Notes: generated by a model not told the origin, from the sequence alone. 44,434 nucleotides of DNA from Snodgrassella gandavensis (GCF_914768025.1 NZ_CAJZCE010000017.1:1-44434); one strand, 5' to 3'. Positions 1 through 8,471 are shown, numbered from the stretch's first letter. Translations and numbers: made by a program.

Positions 1-82
1 CATCCCGAACAGGACCGTGAAACGACCTAGCGCCGATGATAGTATGGATACCCATGTGAAAGTAGGACACCGCCAGACGCCC
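1..82 (+). rRNA. rrf: 5S ribosomal RNA, 3' part
   Basis: The first ~82 bases match the 3' two thirds of a proteobacterial 5S rRNA, including the conserved CGCCGATGATAGT stretch and the 3' strand ending CGCCAGAC. The 5' end lies outside the window. It is the last gene of an rRNA operon transcribed on the + strand and is followed 8 nt later by a strong terminator. The exact 3' end is estimated to within a few bases. Confidence 0.93.
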
Positions 83-90
83 CATAAGAG

Positions 91-128
91 AAGAACCCGG
101 TTGAGAGATCAACTGGGTTCTTTGCTTT
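91..128 (+). terminator. Intrinsic terminator of the rRNA operon
   Basis: A 14-bp uninterrupted stem (91-104 with 109-122, one G-T wobble) closes a GAGA tetraloop and runs into TTTGCTTTG. It directly follows the 5S 3' end, so it most likely ends the rrn transcript. Confidence 0.9.
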
Positions 129-166
129 GTATGGATACCCATGTGAAAGTAGGACATCGTCAAACA
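129..166 (+). repeat. Truncated second copy of the 5S rRNA 3' tail
   Basis: Bases 129-166 repeat bases 42-79 of the 5S gene with 28 identical bases followed by three transitions in the last ten. The copy starts inside the T-tract of the first terminator, so it lacks the 5' half of a 5S gene and cannot fold as one. It is best read as the scar of an unequal exchange between 5S genes or rrn operons. Confidence 0.85.
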
Positions 167-173
167 ACCATTT

Positions 174-205
174 AGAGCTCCGGACGGTTATGGATCGGAG
201 CTTTT
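174..205 (+). terminator. Second terminator-like hairpin after the 5S tail copy
   Basis: AGCTCCG (176-182) pairs with CGGAGCT (196-202), extendable by an A-T and a G-T pair, and is followed by TTTTAC. It sits after the duplicated 5S tail just as the first terminator sits after the real 5S, so it may have travelled with it from another rrn copy. The 13-nt loop and short T-run make it weaker than the first. Confidence 0.6.
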
Positions 206-698
206 ACTTTGGGTGGCGTGTCTGTTTAGGTCAGATATGTGACACTTATACAAGATTATTTATAGACTCAAATTTCCGAATTTTTGCATTAAATGAAAAG
301 AATCACAGTTGATATTTAAACACTCTGTATTACATGTGTTTTAATTAGAAATTCGGGAATTATCCTTTTTAAATAAAAATATAATTTTAATAGATGGTAA
401 TAATATGTTGTTTTATATCAATAGGCGGAGTTAACAATATTATTAAAATTTTTTAGATGCTAAAAGAGGTTGTTTTTTTAAGTGTTGGCAATTTTTGATT
501 GTGACAGAAATAGAAAAGATAATTGAGCCTGAAATTATTAAGATTGTTTTTTGCTTGTATTCGAGAGTAGTGATATATAATATCACTAGATAAATCAACA
601 TTAATTCAGGTCATTACATCCTTTGAATTGCGGCAATAAACTATAAATATTAATAAATATTTGCATTTATAAACCAAAAAATCAAAAAGGAGATAGCA
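206..698. other. AT-rich intergenic region before the nuclease gene
   Basis: About 490 bases, clearly more AT-rich than the core genes to the right. I see no credible gene. It holds one notable element, the 21-bp palindrome at 568-588 described separately, and the ribosome binding site of the nuclease gene near 686-693. Confidence 0.6.
568..588. promoter_or_regulatory. Perfect palindrome over a -10-like TATAAT, candidate operator
   Basis: TAGTGATAT (568-576), a 3-nt centre ATA, then ATATCACTA (580-588) form a perfect 9+3+9 inverted repeat. A consensus -10 hexamer TATAAT (576-581) lies across its centre, though no good -35 at 17 nt is visible. The site is ~110 nt upstream of the nuclease TTG start. 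A dimeric repressor bound here would block the -10 box. This is inferred from position only; no regulator gene lies next to it. Confidence 0.4.
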
Positions 699-1904
699 TT
701 GAGCATTCAAAAATTATTAGATGATGTTACGTTATGGCGTGAAAGTTATAAAAAGGCTAATGCATTATTTGACCGCCAACTTGCGCCTGCTTTTCGTTTA
801 TTGAATCTATTTTGTATCAATGAAATGGCATTATCCAATTGCTTAGCATTTTTATTGGATAAAAATGAAACACATGGTCAACAAGACTTATTTATTAACA
901 AGTTTTATGAGTTATTTTCTTCACAAAAAAACATACAGCTTGAGTCAAAATATCAGGTTGTTACTGAATATAAAATTCCTACAGGACAGCGGATTGATAT
1001 TCTCCTCACAGATCATATAAATTATATTGCAATTGAAAATAAACCATGGGCATGTGATCAAAAAGATCAATTAAAAGATTATGGCACGTGGCTACATGGA
1101 GAAGCAAAAAATGATAAAAATTGGCTATTGATCTATTTATGTAATAGAGAGATTAACGAATATACTTTGTCTGAAGATACCGATGAGTCTATTTGCGATA
1201 ATGTATTACACATCACTTTTTATGAATTACGCAATTGGTTAATTGATTGTGCTTTATATGTTCAAGCACCTAAAGTAAGATTATTTGTTGAGGATTTAAT
1301 TCAATATATTCAAGAAAACGTAAATGGAGAAATCAATATGAAACAACAAGATGAGTTAGTTAAAATGATTCTTTCAAATTCTAACAACCTTAATTCAGCA
1401 CTTCTTATTGCAAATAATATTGAAGTAGTAAAAAAGGAATTATTTGATAAATTTATTAAAAACTTACGAGACCAAACAGCCAATTTAGGTATGGTAGGTA
1501 TCAAAATTGAAGGAGATACTGAAATTGAAAAACGTTATGCAGGTTTTCAAATAAAGTTTGATCCAAATGATTATTTTGTTTTGCGTTGGGAATCTCAAGG
1601 TACAATGCAAAGAGATATAATTTATGGGATTCGTCGAAAAGATGCTACTGTTCAGCCTAACAAAAAACTATACAAACATATTGCAGAGCAAATGGAAGGT
1701 ATCCTTTCATCACCACAATCAAATGAATTGTGGTGGCCTGCTTGGGATTCACCCGAAAAAAATGCCATGCCAAAATTCATAGAAGACGAAACATGGATAA
1801 GTTTTTCCAATCCTCAGGAGAGTACTTTTACTAAGTCGGTCATTGAAATAATTCGTCAAGTGTATGAAAAACAAACATTGCGGGCATTACTTAAAGAGCG
1901 TTGA
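699..1904 (+). CDS. PD-(D/E)XK nuclease superfamily protein
   Basis: A 401-aa protein with the catalytic core of the PD-(D/E)XK fold. D100 stands in a hydrophobic strand (RIDILL), E113-N-K115 forms the (D/E)xK motif, and Q124-L-K-D-Y128 matches the QxxxY motif seen in many nucleases of this superfamily. It most resembles the PDDEXK_4 group, which includes stand-alone proteins often found in accessory or defence regions. The start is TTG, supported by an AAGGAGA ribosome binding site six bases upstream. No methylase, helicase or restriction partner is adjacent, and its neighbours are an rRNA operon and a dead insertion sequence. The gene is AT-rich compared with core genes, which suggests acquisition. 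DNA cleavage is likely from the motif; the biological target is unknown. Confidence 0.8.
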   Translation: MSIQKLLDDVTLWRESYKKANALFDRQLAPAFRLLNLFCINEMALSNCLAFLLDKNETHGQQDLFINKFYELFSSQKNIQLESKYQVVTEYKIPTGQRIDILLTDHINYIAIENKPWACDQKDQLKDYGTWLHGEAKNDKNWLLIYLCNREINEYTLSEDTDESICDNVLHITFYELRNWLIDCALYVQAPKVRLFVEDLIQYIQENVNGEINMKQQDELVKMILSNSNNLNSALLIANNIEVVKKELFDKFIKNLRDQTANLGMVGIKIEGDTEIEKRYAGFQIKFDPNDYFVLRWESQGTMQRDIIYGIRRKDATVQPNKKLYKHIAEQMEGILSSPQSNELWWPAWDSPEKNAMPKFIEDETWISFSNPQESTFTKSVIEIIRQVYEKQTLRALLKER

Positions 1905-2046
1905 GGCAATTAACATGCATAATAGTATGATTAATACGTATTGTTATTTAATTTAAATCAACAACCATACCGCAATAGAAATCTTTATATTAAAGGTTTC
2001 TATGACGTACTTACTGATACTATTATTGGCAATGACTATATTTTTA

Positions 2047-2904
2047 TGCAGATGTTGGCTAAGCTAAGCTTACAATCCCAGCTTTAGAAGGAAATCATAT
2101 AAAAGCTATAGTGCCTACCAAGGCAGGTAACGTTTGGGCTATGCAACTACGAGAAAGTCATTGTGTGACGATTACCATGAGCTGCGCTATTGTTGGCTTA
2201 AGTCGCTGTGCTGACTATTATCAATCTAAATTACCGGATGATTCGGTGATTGTGTCGGTACTCAGTGCTATCACTGACAGGCATTTACGTTGGGGGCTTT
2301 CCCAAGTGTTTTAATCGCATCAGCATGCTCTGTTATAAATGAAATCATAAACGTGTTTATCGGGTGTATTGTCAATTAAAGCTTAATCTTAGGGTAACGC
2401 GTAAAAAATGCATTCCACCACAAAGCCCAGAAAATTATCAGTACCGAATAAACAAGGTGAATGCTGGTCAATGGATTTTATGGAGGACAGCAGTCGCAAT
2501 CAACGCAGGTTTAGAACTTTTAATGTGATAGATGACTTTAATCGTGAGGTGTTAGGCATTGATATCGCGGTCAGTTTGCCGGCTGGCAGGATTACCCGTT
2601 ATCTGGATAAACTGGCTAAATATCATGGTTATCCACTAAAAATACGAGTGGATAATGAACCGGAATTTACCGGAAATACGTTCACTTACTGGGCAAAATC
2701 ACATGGTATAACTACAGAAGAGTACATCAACCCCAGCAGCTCATATCAAAATGGCTATATTAAACGATTTAATCGTTGGTATCGTACTGAGGTACTGGAT
2801 TTATATCTTTTCAATAATCCGCACAAGCAAGGAACGTAACCGAAGAATGGCTAACCATTTATAACGATAAACGACCCCATGAAACATTGAATAATATAAT
2901 GTAA
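2047..2904 (+). pseudogene. Degraded IS3-family transposase remnant (orfA end plus orfB)
   Basis: Three frames together recover most of an IS3-family transposase. Bases 2047-2105 read like the end of orfA but contain three stops. Bases 2111-2314 give the start of orfB (helix-turn-helix region, residues like VGLSR). Bases 2408-2839 give 143 residues of the rve integrase core, and after another frameshift 2846-2904 gives the usual C-terminal YNDKRPHETL motif. In the core, D23 (WSMDF) and D82 (VDN) are the first two catalytic acids, but the third, expected as Glu in the NGYIxRFN motif, is Lys119. Multiple frameshifts and the lost catalytic Glu show it is inactive. No clear terminal inverted repeats were found. 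Confidence 0.88.
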
Positions 2905-3488
2905 ATTGAATATAAACCTTAAAACAAGCAGTATAATTTTCTACTTGGTTTGTTTACTAAGTCTAGAGTATTTGCAAAGCTATACTACAAAAATCCAGTA
3001 TTGATGCTCCTTTAATTTTGTTATATGGAAACAGTTAAAACCATGACATTTTGTTTCATTTAGTCAGAAATTTCACTGTGTTTGCTATGAACAGTCATAA
3101 ACATGGTTTAAGTGAGAAAACCGGTGTTTATGATTACCATGTAATGTCTGCTAAGACTTATATCCTGATTCAGGCTTTGATGCTTAAGCTTGTAACTATA
3201 TATTGCGTTTAGTGATGGGAGCAGTTGTGCCCTTATTATTGGGTTTGTTTGAGCAGTTTGTGGTAGTAAAAAAATCATTGCTTAATTTGAAATTAAAAAT
3301 CTTTCTGACCCCTGAGTATAGTAGTTATATTATCAATCATGATTTGTTATATTCTGATTTTGTAGCTTGTTTGGCGAAAAATGTAAAGAATCGGCTTTTG
3401 AACTTGTATAGAAATAGCTGCAAAGATATCTTTACTGTCATGTAGTTAAAGCTAATGCTTTATTTTATCCACTATTTTTATAGTAATT
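2905..3488. other. Intergenic region, no convincing gene
   Basis: An AT-rich stretch between the dead insertion sequence and the end of the lipid operon. An 80-codon open frame (3203-3445, +) has a hydrophobic start but no recognisable family and no good ribosome binding site; I do not count it as a gene. An imperfect inverted repeat (TCATAAACA at 3095-3103 with TGTTTATGA at 3125-3133) is present and may be remnant mobile-element DNA. Confidence 0.5.
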
Positions 3489-3896
3489 TTATTTGAAAAG
3501 TAAAGCAATAACCCAGATTAACCATAATATGGCGCAGCTAGCCAAGGCGTATTTGAGTTGCTTTATTGCGCCCTCATACCTTTGCTGCAAGGAAAAGTAT
3601 TGCAGTTTTTCTTTTTGCCAGATAAAAGCAAGAATAATACCCGCCTGCTGATTATTTTTTGGTGTAAGTTCAGAGAAATAATGGTTGTCCAGCCACAGGC
3701 GCCAGCACTGATAGATAACAATGCCAGCGTTTCCTGTAATCAGTACATGTATGAAACCAACAGGCGCGTTGAAGATTACCCATAATAATGGCACTAAAGC
3801 CATCAGCAGCAAAAAGCGCCAGCTGGCTAGTGTTTGTCTGATTAACTGTCTGTTCAGGTAAGGATCAGCGGGTTCTGGGCTATTCTGGTTTGCCAT
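3489..3896 (-). CDS. Small inner-membrane protein at the end of the Ynb-like operon
   Basis: A 135-aa protein of unknown family with three predicted membrane segments (about residues 27-48, 50-68 and 113-134) separated by a charged cytoplasmic stretch. Its start lies inside the 3' end of the upstream phosphatase gene, overlapping it by 43 nt in another frame, so translation is probably coupled. There is no obvious ribosome binding site of its own. Position at the end of a lipid-modifying operon suggests an accessory membrane role, for example subunit or flippase-like partner, but nothing in the sequence proves this. Confidence 0.7.
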   Translation of the reverse strand: MANQNSPEPADPYLNRQLIRQTLASWRFLLLMALVPLLWVIFNAPVGFIHVLITGNAGIVIYQCWRLWLDNHYFSELTPKNNQQAGIILAFIWQKEKLQYFSLQQRYEGAIKQLKYALASCAILWLIWVIALLFK

Positions 3897-5158
3897 TGTC
3901 GAAGTAATTCCATATGTTGGGTGCTAAGCACAATTTGCGGGCGTTGTCGCTGCACAAAGGAATATGCCTGCTCTACGGTTTTGAAATGGTCAAAAGCCAG
4001 TAGCCAGGCAATAACCACAACTGCACTGCGCGATAGTCCCAATGCACAATGTACCAGTACGCTACTGTTTTGTAGGCGTAATTTTTCTAGCTCAATTACT
4101 GCTTGCTGTAATTGAAGCATGGTGGGGCAAACCAAATCAAGCATGGGCATACAGCTGTAGACACAATTGCGGGTTGGATATGCGCGCGAAAATTCGAAAG
4201 TTAAATCAAGCACAGCTCGTTGATATATTGTGCTGCATGGGTAACTACCCAAAAAAATATGTCGTCTGATTGGACTGACAGCAGGAATTTTACGCGTGTA
4301 TAACCAGCGGGAAATGCTCATTATGTAACGCCATGGTAACAGTAAGCAATAGGCTGCGGCGGTATATTTACCCTGCTGTGATTTATATACCAGACCAACA
4401 CCAAAACGATAAGCAAAACTTACGATAAATAAAGCAAGTGTAAGCCATAATAACCAAGATGTTAACCACAGACTAAGACATGCACACAATAAAGCTGCCA
4501 AACCATAGTATCTTGCCAGCTTTATCGATTGTGCAGATTTTCTATGTAAATGTGATAATTTATTGGGTGGTATCAACCAGTCGATAAACATGCCGATAGC
4601 TATACCGGTAATAACATCAATAAAGTGGTGTTGCCATGTAGTTAGTACGGAAATGGCAATTAGCAGAAACCAGCCATGGATCAGCCAATGATAGCGTTTG
4701 GCAGTATGTCGCAGAAAATGTTGCCACAATAGCCAGCTCAGGATGATGTGTAGTGATGGTGATTGGTTATAAGGTAAGTCAAATTGTTCCAGTTGGCTAA
4801 ACCACCATCCGGCAAAACCTTCTACTTTCGGCCGGGTAAAGCTAAAACGGAGTGGAAACAGCAAAAAGCCAATGCAGGCAAAGGTAGATGCTAACAATAG
4901 CCGGCAAGCCAGACGCTTCTGTTCGGATAAGGAGCGGCAAATAAATAATGATATACCGTAGAGAAAATCTAGACTCCAGTAAGGAATAATGGTTAGGGGT
5001 ATAAAAGGAATGTATTGTTCCCAGTTAAAAACGATGCTATTTATATTAATACGTGTGGCAGTAAACTGGTTTATTTGACCATAGGTCAGGAAGAAATAGG
5101 GGCCAAGAAGGCATAACCAACCTACTGCCTGCAAATTTATTTTACTGCGTAGATTCAT
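3854..5158 (-). CDS. ynbD: PAP2-like / dual-specificity phosphatase fusion, YnbD-like
   Basis: A 434-aa membrane protein with two phosphatase modules. Residues 1-200 form a polytopic PAP2-like domain with PSLH (134-137) and a later HH-F-I-D (177-181), matching the second and third PAP2 phosphatase motifs. After a further membrane pair, the C-terminal ~140 residues are a cytoplasmic dual-specificity phosphatase with the P-loop HCALGLSRS (catalytic C371, R377) and a probable general acid D341. Length and architecture match E. coli YnbD (about 430 aa). The start overlaps the ynbC-like stop by 4 nt (ATGA). Family knowledge: some DSP-type enzymes (PTPMT1) dephosphorylate phosphatidylglycerol phosphate, and PAP2 enzymes act on lipid phosphates, so a lipid-phosphate substrate is plausible. 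The real substrate is not known. Confidence 0.87.
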   Translation of the reverse strand: MNLRSKINLQAVGWLCLLGPYFFLTYGQINQFTATRININSIVFNWEQYIPFIPLTIIPYWSLDFLYGISLFICRSLSEQKRLACRLLLASTFACIGFLLFPLRFSFTRPKVEGFAGWWFSQLEQFDLPYNQSPSLHIILSWLLWQHFLRHTAKRYHWLIHGWFLLIAISVLTTWQHHFIDVITGIAIGMFIDWLIPPNKLSHLHRKSAQSIKLARYYGLAALLCACLSLWLTSWLLWLTLALFIVSFAYRFGVGLVYKSQQGKYTAAAYCLLLPWRYIMSISRWLYTRKIPAVSPIRRHIFLGSYPCSTIYQRAVLDLTFEFSRAYPTRNCVYSCMPMLDLVCPTMLQLQQAVIELEKLRLQNSSVLVHCALGLSRSAVVVIAWLLAFDHFKTVEQAYSFVQRQRPQIVLSTQHMELLRQWQTRIAQNPLILT

Positions 5159-6915
5159 GATGCACGGCGTATTGCTATAGAAACGCTAAAGATGCCCCAT
5201 TCATCGATAATTTGTGTGCATTTATCGAAGCCGGCTGCGTTTACTAATGCATCCATTTCACCCTGAGAGCGATTGCGCATAATCCATGGTTGACCTTCAC
5301 GATGGCTGGTGAGTGACCATGCAATGGTTTTCAGTTGTGGATGCCATGGCTGGTTGGTATATATCAAGATACCGCCAACAGGAATAGCGGCGGCTAAACC
5401 GTTCAGTGAGGTGCGTAATAGGCTATTGTCTGGAAAAAGTTCGTATAGGCCGGAAACGATACCCAGTGTTGGTTTGGGCGAGAGTGAAGCCAATTGTTGC
5501 TGATTGAATGCATCGCCGATTTCAAATCGTGCTTTAGCGCTTAAACCGTAGGCAGCTATCATCTGCTGTCCTTTGTTGACATTGATTTCGCTGTAATCGC
5601 GCAACAGGATTTGTTCAACGGTATCAATACTGGATAATGCTTCAATCACGTATCGGCCATGGCCAGCAGCAATGTCAACTACGCGAACAGGCATTTTTTG
5701 TGCTTGTAATTTAGATACCGCCTGCTTAATCATGTATTCCAGATTGATTTTGCGCTGCCGGATACCTCGCCAGCCAATACTGTTCAAATAGGCTTTATCA
5801 AACTGTTTTCCCAGCCAGTTTTTGCCTTGTGGTTGGTTTTGGTAGACATAATCCAATGTGCTGCCAGAATCAAAGCCTGTTTCACAACCCAGCTTAATGC
5901 CATTGGAAAGTGTACCAAGAGTACTCATGCCTTTATGCAAGGCACGATAAGCAAAGGCACTGGGTGAAAATGGCACAGGGCCGCCGCTTAGTTGGCGCCA
6001 GTTATCTGCACTTGGGCTCCAGCGATCTTCATGTTGGTAGTTAAAGTTGGGAGCCGGTTGCTGGTACAGGGTATCGACAAAGTTGTGAATTTTTGTGAAT
6101 GCTTCTTCGCGGTTAAGTTCACCCAATGTGTCGTGATAAAAACCAGGAAGAATGTGCATTTCTTTCAGTGGATTGCGAATACGTTGATAGAAATCCAGTT
6201 GTGGCTGTCGATGCACAACGTAATCCTGACCGGAGATCAGCAATTGGGTAGGTAACGTAATGGCTGCGGCATCTTCAATAATGCGATCAGCTGTACGGTA
6301 CAAATCCAGCAGGATATTGACTGCAATGGCGCGGGTAATCAGTGGGTCGCTATTAAAACTGTTAATGCGTTGCGTATCATGAGTTAGGTACTTGCCTTTG
6401 ACGTATGAATTAACGAAAAACAGACCTTTGAAATGTTGACCAATTGCTAATAGGGGACGGGCAAATGGAACATATAATTTTACTTTGAAAGCCGGAGAGG
6501 CCAGTACCAGCCCGCGAATTTGCGGTGCGTAATCGTGCGCCCAAGTTGCTGCCAGTACTGCACCCACACTCTGAGCAATAACGATAATATTGGCAAGAGG
6601 TGTCTGGCTATCAGCGGCAACAAATTGCACAAAATCATCTACGTCCTGTACTGAGCGTGCCAGTGACGGACTGTAGCCACGACGGCCGGGTGAGCGTCCA
6701 TGGCCACGGGCATCCCACGCATAAAAGTCTGTATCTGGCATGTTCAGCTCATCAACAATGTGTTGTAAGCGGCCAGAATGTTCATGCCCGCGGTGAAACA
6801 GGACAATAACTTTGCGTATTGTGCCGGTGGTGATGGCAGGCCAGTGGCGATAAAATAATTCTTGTTTATCGCTGGTATGAAAAATACTTTCTTTTGCTTG
6901 GCGTTGTTCAGTCAT
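5155..6915 (-). CDS. ynbC: Alpha/beta hydrolase-methyltransferase fusion, YnbC-like
   Basis: A 586-aa two-domain protein. Residues ~15-285 are an alpha/beta hydrolase of the serine aminopeptidase/monoacylglycerol lipase type: an HRGHEHSGR oxyanion region (41-49), nucleophile elbow AQSVG with S116, candidate acid D231 and candidate base H261. Residues ~340-586 carry a SAM-dependent methyltransferase fold with motif I VVDIAAGHGR (412-421). E. coli YnbC has the same length and layout. The elbow begins with Ala rather than the more usual Gly. The gene overlaps the acyltransferase stop by 8 nt and the ynbD-like start by 4 nt. Hydrolysis of an acyl ester and methylation of the product or headgroup are plausible from the domains; neither activity has been assigned. 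Confidence 0.88.
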   Translation of the reverse strand: MTEQRQAKESIFHTSDKQELFYRHWPAITTGTIRKVIVLFHRGHEHSGRLQHIVDELNMPDTDFYAWDARGHGRSPGRRGYSPSLARSVQDVDDFVQFVAADSQTPLANIIVIAQSVGAVLAATWAHDYAPQIRGLVLASPAFKVKLYVPFARPLLAIGQHFKGLFFVNSYVKGKYLTHDTQRINSFNSDPLITRAIAVNILLDLYRTADRIIEDAAAITLPTQLLISGQDYVVHRQPQLDFYQRIRNPLKEMHILPGFYHDTLGELNREEAFTKIHNFVDTLYQQPAPNFNYQHEDRWSPSADNWRQLSGGPVPFSPSAFAYRALHKGMSTLGTLSNGIKLGCETGFDSGSTLDYVYQNQPQGKNWLGKQFDKAYLNSIGWRGIRQRKINLEYMIKQAVSKLQAQKMPVRVVDIAAGHGRYVIEALSSIDTVEQILLRDYSEINVNKGQQMIAAYGLSAKARFEIGDAFNQQQLASLSPKPTLGIVSGLYELFPDNSLLRTSLNGLAAAIPVGGILIYTNQPWHPQLKTIAWSLTSHREGQPWIMRNRSQGEMDALVNAAGFDKCTQIIDEWGIFSVSIAIRRAS

Positions 6916-7552
6916 TGGAGTCTCTTTTTGTATATTGCGGACGCAATGCTAGTAAATTGTTTAATAGTTTAGCCTTGAATTGTTCTTTGTCGGGGTGGTA
7001 ATACATGGGGCAGCCAATGTTGACATCGATAAACAGGGGCAAAGGGATGCGATTGCCTTTGGCCATTATCTGTTCAGTGCCTTGGAGCCACACTGGAATA
7101 ATCGGTACATTGGGCATGGCGGCACTTAGATACCATAAGCCTGATTTTAATGGCTGCATTTTCCCGGGCTCACCACGTGAACCTTCGGGAAAAAGAATAA
7201 GAATTTTATTTTTGCGTAAGGCGTCTTCGCAGCCTTGCAGGGGATTGCCCTGACCACTATTCTGCCGGGTCACTGGAATAATATTCAGGATGTTGAGTGC
7301 AAACCAGGCCATCCATTTATTACTGAGAAAGTAATCAGCCGCCGCCGCAGGATGAATGTGGCGTTGTTGTAAGGGTGAATAGAGTGACATCAACGCAAAA
7401 ACGTCCATATGACTATTGTGGTTGGCAACAATGATGGCAGGACCCCGTTTGGGCAAGTTGTGGTGTTGGTGAATACGTAAACCCATCCATAAACGCATAA
7501 CCGGCCATACTATGCATAAGGCAAAAATTGGTTTGAGTAATGATTTCAGCAT
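6908..7552 (-). CDS. 1-acyl-glycerol-3-phosphate acyltransferase-like protein (PlsC family)
   Basis: A 214-aa LPLAT-superfamily acyltransferase with an N-terminal hydrophobic segment, the catalytic NHNSHMD motif (H45, D50) and the phosphate-binding FPEGSRG motif (121-127). Family members transfer an acyl chain to lysophosphatidic acid or related lysolipids at the inner membrane. It is inserted between the ynbB-like and ynbC-like genes, separated from the first by 3 nt and overlapping the second by 8 nt, so it is part of the same operon. As I recall it, the E. coli ynbABCD operon has no gene here, so this looks like an extension. It may supply or remodel acyl chains for the lipid made by this operon. 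A housekeeping plsC role cannot be excluded. Confidence 0.85.
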   Translation of the reverse strand: MLKSLLKPIFALCIVWPVMRLWMGLRIHQHHNLPKRGPAIIVANHNSHMDVFALMSLYSPLQQRHIHPAAAADYFLSNKWMAWFALNILNIIPVTRQNSGQGNPLQGCEDALRKNKILILFPEGSRGEPGKMQPLKSGLWYLSAAMPNVPIIPVWLQGTEQIMAKGNRIPLPLFIDVNIGCPMYYHPDKEQFKAKLLNNLLALRPQYTKRDSND

Positions 7553-7555
7553 GGT

Positions 7556-8470
7556 TTAGTAATAGAAATAACGAATAAAGTGAAAAAATACGGGGGCGGT
7601 AAAAATCAGCGAATCCAGACGGTCGAGAATGCCTCCATGTCCGGGTAACAGTGTCCCGCTGTCTTTAATCCCGATATCCCGCTTGATTGCAGACATGACG
7701 ATATCGCCACAGAAACCGCTTACGCTGATTAGCAGGCCGGCCAGTAAGGCCATACCCCAGTTGAGCGAGGTGAGTAGCGGGCCTAATAGCATGGCAGCAA
7801 TGGTGGTGCTGCCAATTCCACCGAGTAAGCCGGCCAGTGTTTTATTGGGACTGACTTTGGGGGTGATTTTAATTCTGCCCAGAGATTTGCCCCACAGATA
7901 TTGGGTAATATCGTTGAATTCGGTTAAACCCACCAGAAAAAGTACCAGCAGTGCACCAGTTTGTTGATTATCGTTGGGTAGTACTAAGAGAAAAGCAACA
8001 TGGCTAAAAGTAAATACAGTGGTCATCAGACCCCATTGTAGCTGGGAGACAGTGCGCAGAAAGTGTCTGGTATCTCCGGCAATCACCATGCGTGCTGGTA
8101 AGAACAGGAACATATAGACGGGAATGAATACGATAAACAGCCCATACCAGTCGATTCCGATTAACCAGTAATTAATCGGAATGGTGATAAACATCCATAA
8201 AATGGGCATCCGGTCGGCATGGCGGGCAGGTACCAGTGTTAAATATTCTTTTAAGGCCATGAAGCTGACCAGCGCAAAAAAACTTAATCCGAGCCAGTGT
8301 GGGCTAATCAGTGCCAGAGAAAACAGGATGATAATAATCCACCACGTGCGAATGCGTAATGTTAGTTCGTGCCAGTCTTTATTCGGTTTCAGACACACCA
8401 GCAATCCATTAATAACTGTTGCCAGCAATAACAGGCTGAAGATAACCAGTAAGGACTTTTGCAGCAGCAT
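7556..8470 (-). CDS. ynbB: CDP-diglyceride synthetase paralogue, YnbB-like
   Basis: A 304-aa polytopic membrane protein with the full CdsA signature near its C-terminus (260-286): SAIKRD, then KDSG, LLPGHGG and DRLD. CdsA enzymes make CDP-diacylglycerol from phosphatidic acid and CTP. Length fits E. coli YnbB (about 298 aa), which has been described as a CdsA paralogue. The ATG lies 1 nt after the stop of the ynbA-like gene. In this operon it would provide CDP-activated lipid for the neighbouring CDP-alcohol phosphatidyltransferase. Whether it replaces or supplements the housekeeping cdsA depends on finding another copy elsewhere in the genome. Confidence 0.88.
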   Translation of the reverse strand: MLLQKSLLVIFSLLLLATVINGLLVCLKPNKDWHELTLRIRTWWIIIILFSLALISPHWLGLSFFALVSFMALKEYLTLVPARHADRMPILWMFITIPINYWLIGIDWYGLFIVFIPVYMFLFLPARMVIAGDTRHFLRTVSQLQWGLMTTVFTFSHVAFLLVLPNDNQQTGALLVLFLVGLTEFNDITQYLWGKSLGRIKITPKVSPNKTLAGLLGGIGSTTIAAMLLGPLLTSLNWGMALLAGLLISVSGFCGDIVMSAIKRDIGIKDSGTLLPGHGGILDRLDSLIFTAPVFFHFIRYFYY

Positions 8471-8471
8471 A

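Noticed and set aside
127-312. 61-codon open frame after the 5S gene
   Set aside because: It overlaps the duplicated 5S tail and the second hairpin; no ribosome binding site or family.
3203-3445. 80-codon open frame in the AT-rich region
   Set aside because: No good ribosome binding site, no family features, surrounded by decayed mobile DNA.
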